Part shown: piece after piece, positions 7,535 through 15,149 of the stretch
Layout of the letters: every line of letters starts with the position of its first letter
Numbering within the stretch: position 1 is the first letter of the stretch
DNA from: Prevotellaceae bacterium
GTDB taxonomy: Bacteria > Bacteroidota > Bacteroidia > Bacteroidales > Bacteroidaceae
Length of the DNA: 15,149 bases
Reading direction: 5' to 3'
NCBI GenBank assembly: GCA_031262265.1
Contig: JAISIB010000011.1
Coordinates: forward strand, 1-15,149
Notes under the pieces: generated by a model
What the model saw: only the letters and a program-made list of their open reading frames with translations
What the model was told of the DNA's origin: nothing
Database searches by the model: none
Program-made: the position numbers and the translations under genes

Positions 7535-10054
7535 TTACTTCGCGCTCAGCTTCACAGTCGATGCGGGCAATCCGTCGGAAGTGGCCGTCAGGGTGATACC
7601 GCCTTTACCGTCTTTGTTTTGCAGTACGACCAAACATTTTCCGAAGAAGGCTTTGCGTTCCGACGCCTTGAAACTTTCCATAGAAATCTGGCTACCGTTG
7701 TCAACGCCGGCTACGAAAGCCTTACCGCCCACTTCAAATTTCACCAAATTATCCGCATTCGGACACAAATTGCCGTCTTTGTCTACGATGTCTACCGTTA
7801 CGAAACTTAAATCATAGCCGTCGGCGTGGATTTGCGTACGATCCGGCGTCAAGCGGATAGCCGCCGGTTCGCCTGCCGTATGTATTTCCTGAGTCTTTAC
7901 TTCCTGACCCGCGCGGCGAGTAACGATCTTCACCGTTCCGGGTTCGTAAGCAACGCGCCACCAAACGTGGTAAATATCATCGGGTTTGCTTCTCACGCCT
8001 TGCGACTTGCCATTGATAAATAATTCGGCTTCGTCGGCATTATTATAGTATGCCCACATATCAATACTATCGCCCGGCGTCCAGTTCCAATGAGGAAATA
8101 GATGTACCATAGGTTCATCTGTCCATTCGGACTGATACATATAGTACGCGTCTTTGGGGAAACCGGCCAAATCTACGATGCCGAAATACGAACTACGTGC
8201 CGGCCATGGATATGGCGTAGGCTCGCCGATATAATCGAAGCCCGTCCATATATACATTCCGCTGACAAAGTCGTTTTCCTTGACGAAACGCCAACTGTCT
8301 TCGTGCGTGCTACCCCATGGAACGTGATTGTTGTCATAGGAACTACAAAACAGAATACTGTCGCGTGAAGCCTGTCTCCAATTCCCTGGCTGGATGAACA
8401 CACTGTCGCTGGGCATTTTGTAGTAACCGCGCGTAGCTAAAGCCGACGTAGTTTCCGTAGCAATAAACGGTTTGCCGGGGAAATTTGTCGGTACGTTCCG
8501 GTAGGCACGTAGCTGATAGTTGTATCCGATGACGTCGATGGCGTTGGAGCGGAACAAGTGATTGTTCGGACGAGATTCGTTGTTTCCTGCCGTAATCGGG
8601 CGCGTAGGATCCAATTCTCGCACAATATTAGACAATTCTTGCGTCAATAAAGAGTTGAAACTCATGCTGCCGCTTTCCTCGCCCTCGTAATGCAATGCTG
8701 AGGCGTCGCGATGAGCATTCAGAATCAAATTGGCCTCTTCCAGTGTCAGCGTATCCGCATCGGCGTGCGTCCATTGCTCCAAAACCTCGTTGCCCGTACT
8801 CCAAAGGAATACGGAAGGGTGATTGCGGTCGCGTACGATGAGATCCGTGAGATCTTTCACATGCCACTCGTTGAAAAAGCGCGAATAGTCGTAGAGTGAT
8901 TTTTTCTTGCGCCACATGTCGAATGCCTCGTCCATGACGATGAAGCCCATCTTGTCGCATAGATCAAGCAGCTCGGGAGCCGGCGGATTATGCGAGGTGC
9001 GGATACCGTTGACGCCCATTTCGCGCAAGATTTCTAATTGACGTTCCAGGGCACGCGTGTTGATGGCTGTACCCAGACACCCCAAATCGTGGTGCATACA
9101 CACGCCCTTGATTTTAATCGGCTCGTTATTTAGGAAGAATCCCTTTTGTGCATCGAAGCGGAAGTAACGTACGCCAATGTTCGTCTCGTATGTGTCTACT
9201 AACTTACCGTCTTGTTTAATTTCGGTATGGATGGTATATAAATAAGGATTGTCCAACGTCCAACGCGTGGGATTGGTAATGACCAATTCCTGTTTGGTAA
9301 TCTGCTTTCCTCCTGCGGTCACTTGCACCGGCGTGCTTTGCGTAGTACGAACAACGCCGTCTGCGTCTTTGATGATAGACGTTAGTTCGATCGCAGCATC
9401 GGTTGCGGCACTATTCACCACAGTCGTTTGTTTGTCGACGGTCGCGTGTGCGTCGCAGATACTGGGAGTGGTGGCGTACGTGCCCCATAAATCTACGTGC
9501 ACGGGATTTACTTTTGTCAACCAAACGTTGCGATAGATACCGCTGCCTGAGTACCAACGAGAATTGGGTTGCATAGAGTTATCAACTCGTACGGCAATCA
9601 CATTAGGCTCGTCGAAATTCAGATAAGGCGTCATGTCGTATTGAAAAGAGATATACCCAAATGGCCGCTTGCCTAAGGAATGTCCGTTCAGGAATACTTC
9701 TGAATCCATATACACCCCGTCAAAATCGATAAATATCTGTTTGTTTTTGTCGGATGAATTCAATTCGAACGTTTTGCGATACCAACCTACACCGCCGCGC
9801 AAGGCTCCGCCTCCCGTGCCGGTCGGCGAGCGACGGTCGAAAGGCAATTCGATCGACCAGTCGTGCGGTAAATTCAACGTACGCCATTCCGAATCATCAT
9901 AATCGGGCGCGTAGGCTTGTGTTTCGTCTCCCAAATGGAAAGTCCAATCGGCGTTGAAGTCGGCGTGTACGCGCGGAGATTCCGCACTGCACGCGGTGAG
10001 CATTCCAATGACTAAGATAATAGAAATACTCCTTAACATAATATTTTTTCTCAT
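7535..10054 (-). CDS. Glycoside hydrolase family 2 lipoprotein, probable beta-galactosidase
   Basis: This 839-aa retaining glycosidase probably removes terminal beta-galactose from oligosaccharides. The signal peptide ends in lipobox L-T-A-C22, so it should be a lipoprotein. Domains in order are a GH2 sugar-binding jelly roll (about 30-190, with the GGVGWYRKTF segment), an Ig-like domain (about 190-300), a catalytic TIM barrel (about 300-615), and C-terminal DUF4982-like and Ig-like domains (about 640-839). The catalytic acid/base is Glu423 in STGNEV and the nucleophile is Glu534 in IATETTSA. TSHNPP (353-358) holds the conserved substrate-contacting Asn356. Met6 is an alternative start that keeps the signal peptide. 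The gene begins 12 bp after the GH31 stop, so both form one operon. Beta-glucuronidase and beta-mannosidase are alternatives within GH2; the long YQSEW and DUF4982 type favours galactosidase. Exact specificity is not visible. Confidence 0.9.
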   Translation of the reverse strand: MRKNIMLRSISIILVIGMLTACSAESPRVHADFNADWTFHLGDETQAYAPDYDDSEWRTLNLPHDWSIELPFDRRSPTGTGGGALRGGVGWYRKTFELNSSDKNKQIFIDFDGVYMDSEVFLNGHSLGKRPFGYISFQYDMTPYLNFDEPNVIAVRVDNSMQPNSRWYSGSGIYRNVWLTKVNPVHVDLWGTYATTPSICDAHATVDKQTTVVNSAATDAAIELTSIIKDADGVVRTTQSTPVQVTAGGKQITKQELVITNPTRWTLDNPYLYTIHTEIKQDGKLVDTYETNIGVRYFRFDAQKGFFLNNEPIKIKGVCMHHDLGCLGTAINTRALERQLEILREMGVNGIRTSHNPPAPELLDLCDKMGFIVMDEAFDMWRKKKSLYDYSRFFNEWHVKDLTDLIVRDRNHPSVFLWSTGNEVLEQWTHADADTLTLEEANLILNAHRDASALHYEGEESGSMSFNSLLTQELSNIVRELDPTRPITAGNNESRPNNHLFRSNAIDVIGYNYQLRAYRNVPTNFPGKPFIATETTSALATRGYYKMPSDSVFIQPGNWRQASRDSILFCSSYDNNHVPWGSTHEDSWRFVKENDFVSGMYIWTGFDYIGEPTPYPWPARSSYFGIVDLAGFPKDAYYMYQSEWTDEPMVHLFPHWNWTPGDSIDMWAYYNNADEAELFINGKSQGVRSKPDDIYHVWWRVAYEPGTVKIVTRRAGQEVKTQEIHTAGEPAAIRLTPDRTQIHADGYDLSFVTVDIVDKDGNLCPNADNLVKFEVGGKAFVAGVDNGSQISMESFKASERKAFFGKCLVVLQNKDGKGGITLTATSDGLPASTVKLSAK

Positions 10055-10066
10055 GAGGATAATGAA

Positions 10067-12958
10067 TTATGAAAGTTTGATATTTTGCTCAGTTCCTGTG
10101 TAATTTACCTGTACGCCTTTGGCCTGCGGATCAAAACCTTTCGGTGCATCCTTCGTGACGTAGACAACGTTGAAAGTGCGGTTTTGCAACATACCATCGA
10201 ATGAGCCTTCGCGCTTACCGATGGTCAATGTATTGCTCGCGTCGTCGTAAGCCATCGGAATCACGGCAAACTTACCGTTTTCGTAGTTGTAGTTGACGCC
10301 TTCGTCTTCGTAGAGCGTAAATTTACCGTTGTCGCCGGCATATACGTAGATGGTAATCTTATCGTTCGGCTTTTCTGCCGTATATTGCATGAGTTCTCCG
10401 TAAGGAACAACGCTACCGGCACGCACATAAAGCGGCATCTTTTCATACGGAGCGTCTTCGGTCAACTGTTGTCCGCCTGCGATGTATTTTCCGTTGTAGA
10501 AATCATACCAACCTTTGCCTTGCGGGAAATAAACATCCAAAGTACGCGCTTCATACTTGGTTACCGGACAAACCATAAACGACGGTCCGAACATATATTG
10601 GTGACCGATGTTCAGAACTTTCCGATCTGTTCCGAAATCCATTACCAACGGGCGCATGATCGTATAGTCATGTGTATAGGTGGCACCGGCCAATGAATAA
10701 ATGTAAGGCATCATGTAATAGCGCAACTTCGTATAATATACGATCGTCTTGTACGCGGGATGATTGTCGGGTGCGATATTGAAGGCTTCGCGGAGCGGGA
10801 ATTGCCCGTGCGCACGGAACAAGGGATTAAATGCACCGAACTGATACCAACGAGCGTTCAACTCGCGCCATTCTTTTAGGTCGGCATTTTCTTGTCCGGT
10901 TCTGTCGAAAATATTTTGGCCGGCTACGTACCGATTTTCTACGCAGAAGCCGCCAATGTCTTGTGTCCAGTAAGGAAGTCCGGCCACCGAATAGTTAAGA
11001 CCGGCCGTAATCTGTGCTTGCATGTCTTCCCAGCGCGTACCGATGTCGCCGCTCCACGTTGCCGTGGCGTAGCGTTGCAGACCGGCGAAGCCTGAGCGCG
11101 TAAGTTGGAATACGCGTCGATTCGGGTCAATGTTGCGCAGTCCGGTGTATATTGCTTGCGCATTCATTAACGCGTATGCGTTGAAATATTGGGTAGAAGG
11201 TCCTAAAGCCGTTGGCCCTTGTAACTTTTTGCGGTAATCCATCGGCGTACAATCCTGAATATTTGGTTCGCTCGCGTCCATCCACCATGCATCAATGCCG
11301 TAATGATACAGTTTGTCTTCCACTTGTTTCCAGAACAACTTGCGTGCGCCGGCTGCATACGCATCATAGAATGATCCGACATAGCCTCCGCGACCTACCC
11401 AATCGTGAATGCTGTCGTTCACGGCTTGCATATACATCCAACCGTTGCGTTGGAACTCTTTGAAATGCTCGGTTGACGCGTAGAACTTCGGCCAAACGCT
11501 TATCATAAAATGTCCGCCCATGTTGTGAACCGAATCTAACATGGCCTTCGGGTCTGGGAATTTCGCCTTATCGAAATCGTGGCTTCCCCAAGAATCTTCC
11601 GGCCAGTAGAACCAGTCTAATACGATATTGTCTATGGGGATTTGGCGTTTGCGGAACTCTTTAAACGTGCTGAGCAGTTGATCTTGATTTTGGTAACGCT
11701 CTCTACTTTGCCAGTAGCCCATTGCCCACTTCGGCATAATCGGTGATTTTCCGGTCAATACGCGATATCCTTTTATGACGTCGTCCATACTGCTTCCGGC
11801 GATGTAATAATAATCAATCTGGCTACCCATTTCGCTGAAAATGGAGAGTTTTTCCTGTTCGGCTTTCGGAACCGGAGCTAACGCACGCAGACCAAGGTAG
11901 GAGATGCCTTGCCAGTCGACGCGGATAGGCACGCGTTTTCCTTTCTCCATGTCTACCGTAAATTTGTAAGCGTTCGGATTCCACGAGGTACGCCAGCGTT
12001 CGGGTACGATCAGTTCGTTGTTGATATATACTTTCACGTAACCGGCATAATAGAGGTGGAAATGATATGTACCGGTTTCTTTGGCAGCAAGTTCTCCGAC
12101 GTATGTGGCATTGCCGTTACGCATCGGTAGATTACCGACTGCCACGTTATCCTCATAGAAGATGGAATCTTCCGTTTGTACGATTTTCTGTTCTTGCGGC
12201 GGCGTGCGGGGTTCTCCCGGTGCCGGACGGCGGAACGAATATCCGGTATATGTGGCGGTTAGCCCGCCGGATTTTCCCTCAGCATCGTATAAATCGAATA
12301 CTTTGTATAGTTGTTCGTAATCTTTCGGGTTGCCGAAGCGGCTCAACGAGTAGTTGTCCCACAGTACGCCGTAATTTTTGTTGGAGATCACCATAGGAAT
12401 GGAAACTTTCGTGTTGTATTGGAACAACGCTTCGTTCTTTCCTTTATAATTGAACTCATCTGATTGGTGTTGTCCTAATCCGTAGAACGCTTCGTCGGCA
12501 GGTGATTCCCATACCTGACGTAGTTCGTAGCCCGGCGTACCTTCCACGTTGATCGCGCGGAATGTCTTACCGCCGCCGGTCTGCTCTTGTAGTACTATTT
12601 TCCCGTTCGCATCGGCAAACTGTACTTCGCCGGTCGAACGATTGACGCGGGCTTGCACATCTGTGGTTTTCAAAATCACCTCGCCCTCAGTCTCTTCGAC
12701 AGTAAATGCCGGCACCGGTGCGGTTTGCTCCACGATAATCAGACTCGAGTCGTTGGCAAACTTACTTTCCGGCGTCGCCGTGACGCGGATAATCTGGTCG
12801 TTGATTACTTGCAGGCGTACCTGCTTAACATCTGTCTCCGCTTGTTGAGCAACTCGTACGACAATGCCGTCCGATGTTTTAGTTACTCCCGATTGGCACG
12901 AAGCAAAAACAATCGGTGCTAAGATAGCCCATAGAAGTATACGTTTCATTTTACGCAT
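10067..12958 (-). CDS. Glycoside hydrolase family 31 lipoprotein with PA14 insert, probable alpha-xylosidase
   Basis: This 963-aa retaining alpha-glycosidase has a signal peptide with lipobox F-A-S-C21. The layout is an N-terminal GH31 beta-sandwich (about 30-225) interrupted by a PA14-like domain (about 230-370, with YHFHLYYAGYVKVYINN), a TIM barrel (about 385-740), and C-terminal beta domains (about 760-963). The nucleophile is Asp561 in WWMDASEP and the acid/base is Asp638 in TWSGDIG; both are intact. A PA14 insert in the N-terminal domain is the arrangement known in alpha-xylosidases acting on xyloglucan oligosaccharides, for example Bacteroides ovatus BoGH31A. A GH2 partner follows 12 bp downstream, which supports that role. 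Other GH31 activities, such as alpha-glucosidase, cannot be excluded. Met4 is an alternative start. A TAnnTTTG motif and an inverted repeat lie upstream, with a leader of about 80 nt. Confidence 0.9.
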   Translation of the reverse strand: MRKMKRILLWAILAPIVFASCQSGVTKTSDGIVVRVAQQAETDVKQVRLQVINDQIIRVTATPESKFANDSSLIIVEQTAPVPAFTVEETEGEVILKTTDVQARVNRSTGEVQFADANGKIVLQEQTGGGKTFRAINVEGTPGYELRQVWESPADEAFYGLGQHQSDEFNYKGKNEALFQYNTKVSIPMVISNKNYGVLWDNYSLSRFGNPKDYEQLYKVFDLYDAEGKSGGLTATYTGYSFRRPAPGEPRTPPQEQKIVQTEDSIFYEDNVAVGNLPMRNGNATYVGELAAKETGTYHFHLYYAGYVKVYINNELIVPERWRTSWNPNAYKFTVDMEKGKRVPIRVDWQGISYLGLRALAPVPKAEQEKLSIFSEMGSQIDYYYIAGSSMDDVIKGYRVLTGKSPIMPKWAMGYWQSRERYQNQDQLLSTFKEFRKRQIPIDNIVLDWFYWPEDSWGSHDFDKAKFPDPKAMLDSVHNMGGHFMISVWPKFYASTEHFKEFQRNGWMYMQAVNDSIHDWVGRGGYVGSFYDAYAAGARKLFWKQVEDKLYHYGIDAWWMDASEPNIQDCTPMDYRKKLQGPTALGPSTQYFNAYALMNAQAIYTGLRNIDPNRRVFQLTRSGFAGLQRYATATWSGDIGTRWEDMQAQITAGLNYSVAGLPYWTQDIGGFCVENRYVAGQNIFDRTGQENADLKEWRELNARWYQFGAFNPLFRAHGQFPLREAFNIAPDNHPAYKTIVYYTKLRYYMMPYIYSLAGATYTHDYTIMRPLVMDFGTDRKVLNIGHQYMFGPSFMVCPVTKYEARTLDVYFPQGKGWYDFYNGKYIAGGQQLTEDAPYEKMPLYVRAGSVVPYGELMQYTAEKPNDKITIYVYAGDNGKFTLYEDEGVNYNYENGKFAVIPMAYDDASNTLTIGKREGSFDGMLQNRTFNVVYVTKDAPKGFDPQAKGVQVNYTGTEQNIKLS

Positions 12959-13047
12959 GGCAATGGATTATTTTTGGTTAATTACTATGTTTTGTATTTA
13001 CTTTCTTTCGTTTGTATTCAAGCGGCTTGGAGCCGGTTTTACATCTG

Positions 13048-13071
13048 CAAATATAGCGTATATAAAGCTAT
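13048..13071 (-). promoter_or_regulatory. GH31-GH2 operon promoter motif with overlapping inverted repeat
   Basis: On the minus strand 13055-13048 reads TATATTTG, a perfect TAnnTTTG match about 90 bp before the GH31 start. An inverted repeat, ATAGC-N9-GCTAT (13053-13071), overlaps its upstream edge, the kind of place where a repressor could bind. No clear -33 TTTG is present, which would fit an activator-dependent promoter. The leader also contains a small hairpin, CGGCT/AGCCG (13023-13035). The function of these elements is inferred. Confidence 0.4.
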
Positions 13072-13174
13072 CACCGTGTAACGAATGTTGTAGAAAAAAC
13101 CATATCCTCTTAACTATCGGACAAATATTCCCTTTTAAGCAGTTATTTTTGTTTCATTCGTGGGGCATTCTCGT

Positions 13175-13213
13175 AAAAAAAGCGACGCATCGAGTCAAAA
13201 CTTGATGCGTCGC
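13175..13213 (-). terminator. Rho-independent terminator of the TonB-dependent receptor gene
   Basis: The arms GCGACGCATC (13182-13191) and GATGCGTCGC (13204-13213) pair perfectly over 10 bp and extend by 3 more pairs, one of them G-U, around a 6-nt loop. On the minus strand the stem is followed by seven T (13181-13175). It starts 22 bp after the receptor stop codon. This is the clearest terminator in the window and separates the receptor from the GH31-GH2 unit. Confidence 0.92.
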
Positions 13214-13235
13214 CGAGAGTTGTGCGAGCCGGTGA

Positions 13236-15149
13236 CTATCCGAAAAGTTTGAAGCCTATGAAGTAGGTGCGTGGTTGAGTCGGCCCGTAAAAGTAGCCCG
13301 AATCTCGGTTCGCTCCTTTGTCTAAGTCCTTCTGAAAACTATTGAGCATATTTTGTACACCGGCATTCAACTGCAACTTAATATGGTCGCGTAGCGTGAA
13401 AGTATAGTTGAGTTTGAGATTCGCTTCAAAGAAAGCGGGCGTTTTCTCCATACGCGGCGTTGCGATGTATCCGGCCATGTGAGGTACGCGCATCGTTCCG
13501 GTATAGGTGCCCGAGAGTGAGAAGTCGAATCGGCTTGTCGGCGCAGAGGTGAACGTAAAGTATCCATAGTACTCCGGCGTGCGCGGCATGCGGCGAGTAG
13601 TTTGCGGAGCATCTCCTTCGTCCGTCCACACTTCGTCTTGTTTGTACTGGCTACGTTGAACGGTGAATCCGAGTTGAAACTGTGCGTCGGTACCATGAGC
13701 CAGTTTGCCGTCCAGATTAATACCGTACACGCGTGCACCTTTGCCGTTGCGGCGTTCTTTAATGACGTCGCCGTGTTCGTTTTGCCCAATGGTTTCCAAC
13801 ACGAATACGTTTTGTAGATCGGTATAAAAGCCTTCCATAAGCAGGTTCGCGCCCCAATGTCCGATGTTGGTCGTCCAATCGAGTGATCCGCTGAAACTAT
13901 TTGAGCGTTCCTCCCTAAGTCCTTCCGCTAAGGTTATTTGAACGCCTGTTCCCTGTACTACGGTGACATGCAAGTCTTCGTCGTAGGCCTGCGGAGCGCG
14001 GAAACCCGTCGAATAAGTCAGTCGCCCCTGAAATTGTTCGCTGGGCTTGTACAGCAGATTGAGGCGCGGGCTGAAAATAAGATGCTTCACCAAATTGTGT
14101 TTGTCAAGGCGTGCGCCTGCGAGAAGCGTCCATTCGGGCAATTTCCACTCGGTTTGTATGAAGCCGCCGCCGATTCGTACTTCTTGCAACAAGTCTCGAT
14201 TGTATCCGATCATGACGTCGTGCAAACGATTGTGTTGGTATTCCGCTCCGGCGGTGAAGGTAGCCGGAGCAAACAGTAAGTTATTAATATTATTGACGTA
14301 CATGGCACCGCCTACCCATGTCAGATCGTCGGTTTTTCCATAGGCATTCGGATCTTGCCCGCCGCCGTAATAACTATTCCTATCCACGTGCTGAACAGAA
14401 CCGTAGACGGAAAGTTTATGCTTGTATTCGTTCCAATAATTGTCGTAGCTAATGCCGCCACTGTTAATGACATGTTTGGTTTGCTCCGTAATGTCCGACT
14501 CAAAGGGTTCTTTGTCGAACGCATTGCCGCCGCGACGAAATTCGTTGGTCGTATGATATTCTACGCTGATCCGGCTGTAATGCGTCGGACGATAGTATCC
14601 GCGCATACCGAACGTGTTCATATTTAGTTTTCCGACTTCGGAAAATCCATCGTCGTCCGCATCGTATGGATTTCTGTTCCGATAAGTTTGATACAACGCC
14701 AGTCCGTATGAATTGTCCGAACCCACTAATGAGACGTTGCCGCCGTAGTATTGCTCCATCGACTGTCCGTTTTGCGAAGAAAGCGTACTCGCGACCTGAA
14801 ATGAATTGTTGACGGGATCTTTTGTTATTATATTAATGGTACCGGCTACGGCATTCGCACCGAATAGTGCCGATCCGCCGCCACGAACTACCTCTACGCG
14901 GTCAATCATATTGGTCGGTATTTGTTCCAGCCCGTAGACGCCGGACAGCGCACTGACGATTGGCCGACTATTAATAAGTATTTGTGTGTACGGCCCTTCC
15001 AATCCGTTGATACGTACCTGCGGAAATCCACAGTTTTGGCAGTTGTTTTCTACGCGCAAGCCCGATTGATAGTTGAGCGACTTAGCCAAATCGGTGGAGT
15101 TCACCATTTCGAATAATTTAGCACTCATCACGTTGACGACGACAGGCGC
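13236..15149 (-). CDS. TonB-dependent outer-membrane receptor, not evidently SusC-type (5' end outside window)
   Basis: This is the C-terminal 637 codons of a ligand-gated outer-membrane transporter. The frame stays open to the window edge (A-P-V-V-V-N-V-M-S-A-K), so the GTG at 15131 and ATG at 15128 are internal. The signal peptide, TonB box and any N-terminal carboxypeptidase-regulatory-like domain lie outside. The plug domain is clear: QVRINGLEG, then VEVVRGGGSALFGANAVAGTIN, then INIITK. The rest is a beta barrel with aromatic-rich strands, ending YFIGFKLFG. No SusD gene follows and the length and plug resemble siderophore, haem, vitamin or metal receptors rather than SusC. A Cys-Gln-Asn-Cys motif (codons 15041-15030) lies in the plug before RINGL. 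I recall similar plug segments in other Bacteroidota receptors but do not know the ligand. A strong terminator follows. Confidence 0.88.
   Translation of the reverse strand, partial: APVVVNVMSAKLFEMVNSTDLAKSLNYQSGLRVENNCQNCGFPQVRINGLEGPYTQILINSRPIVSALSGVYGLEQIPTNMIDRVEVVRGGGSALFGANAVAGTINIITKDPVNNSFQVASTLSSQNGQSMEQYYGGNVSLVGSDNSYGLALYQTYRNRNPYDADDDGFSEVGKLNMNTFGMRGYYRPTHYSRISVEYHTTNEFRRGGNAFDKEPFESDITEQTKHVINSGGISYDNYWNEYKHKLSVYGSVQHVDRNSYYGGGQDPNAYGKTDDLTWVGGAMYVNNINNLLFAPATFTAGAEYQHNRLHDVMIGYNRDLLQEVRIGGGFIQTEWKLPEWTLLAGARLDKHNLVKHLIFSPRLNLLYKPSEQFQGRLTYSTGFRAPQAYDEDLHVTVVQGTGVQITLAEGLREERSNSFSGSLDWTTNIGHWGANLLMEGFYTDLQNVFVLETIGQNEHGDVIKERRNGKGARVYGINLDGKLAHGTDAQFQLGFTVQRSQYKQDEVWTDEGDAPQTTRRMPRTPEYYGYFTFTSAPTSRFDFSLSGTYTGTMRVPHMAGYIATPRMEKTPAFFEANLKLNYTFTLRDHIKLQLNAGVQNMLNSFQKDLDKGANRDSGYFYGPTQPRTYFIGFKLFG

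Noticed and set aside
13122..13129. Second promoter motif upstream of GH31 (AATATTTG, minus strand)
   Set aside because: It lacks the leading T of TAnnTTTG, and a perfect motif lies closer to the gene.
13367..13789. Minus-strand 140-aa open frame inside the receptor gene
   Set aside because: It is an alternate frame of a strongly supported barrel-coding region, with no start signal or recognisable domain.
13236..15131. Complete receptor starting with GTG at 15131
   Set aside because: The frame continues to the window edge with plug-like sequence, and the predicted start lacks a signal peptide, so the gene is truncated by the window.
13236..15149. SusC-type receptor forming a polysaccharide-utilisation locus with GH31 and GH2
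   Set aside because: No SusD follows, the plug and length look like a siderophore/vitamin-type receptor, and a strong terminator separates it from the enzymes.

Overview
The window looks like a chromosomal segment of a member of the Bacteroidota, probably order Bacteroidales. Three signs support this. Promoter-like motifs of the TAnnTTTG type sit before several genes. A lipoprotein version of TamA/BamA (TamL type) is present. Two glycoside hydrolases carry lipoprotein signal peptides, and clear Shine-Dalgarno sequences are mostly missing. Base composition is close to balanced by eye. No rRNA, tRNA, CRISPR array, insertion sequence or phage gene was seen. The species cannot be named from this sequence.

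Layout, left to right. Positions 1-1080 (+) hold the 3' part of a large protein of uncertain function, possibly related to NodB-like polysaccharide deacetylases. It runs tail-to-tail, with a 4-bp gap, into a minus-strand pair at 4120-1085. That pair is a secreted SGNH/GDSL hydrolase followed 9 bp later by a TamL-like outer-membrane assembly lipoprotein. A divergent promoter region (4121-4234) separates this pair from a plus-strand pair, a Frm2-like nitroreductase and shikimate kinase (4235-5417). A 393-bp convergent spacer (5418-5810) contains a 21-bp tandem repeat and a stray promoter-like motif. The rest of the window is on the minus strand. In transcription order it holds a TonB-dependent receptor cut by the window end (15149-13236) with a strong intrinsic terminator, then a GH31 enzyme with a PA14 insert (12958-10067), a GH2 enzyme (10054-7535) and a YidE/YbjL-AspT-type transporter (7481-5811).

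How the genes may work together. The GH31-GH2 pair is the most coherent unit. A PA14-bearing GH31 (alpha-xylosidase-like) plus a GH2 (beta-galactosidase-like), both with lipoprotein signals and 12 bp apart, would fit stepwise removal of galactose and xylose from xyloglucan-type oligosaccharides. No SusC/SusD pair, endo-glucanase or regulator lies in the window, so this is inference. The TonB-dependent receptor just upstream is a ligand-receptor type rather than an evident SusC, and the terminator makes it a separate transcription unit. The hydrolase-TamL pair suggests an envelope-maintenance operon. Most of the window is ordinary core and accessory Bacteroidales content, and I see no clear new defence or mobile system.
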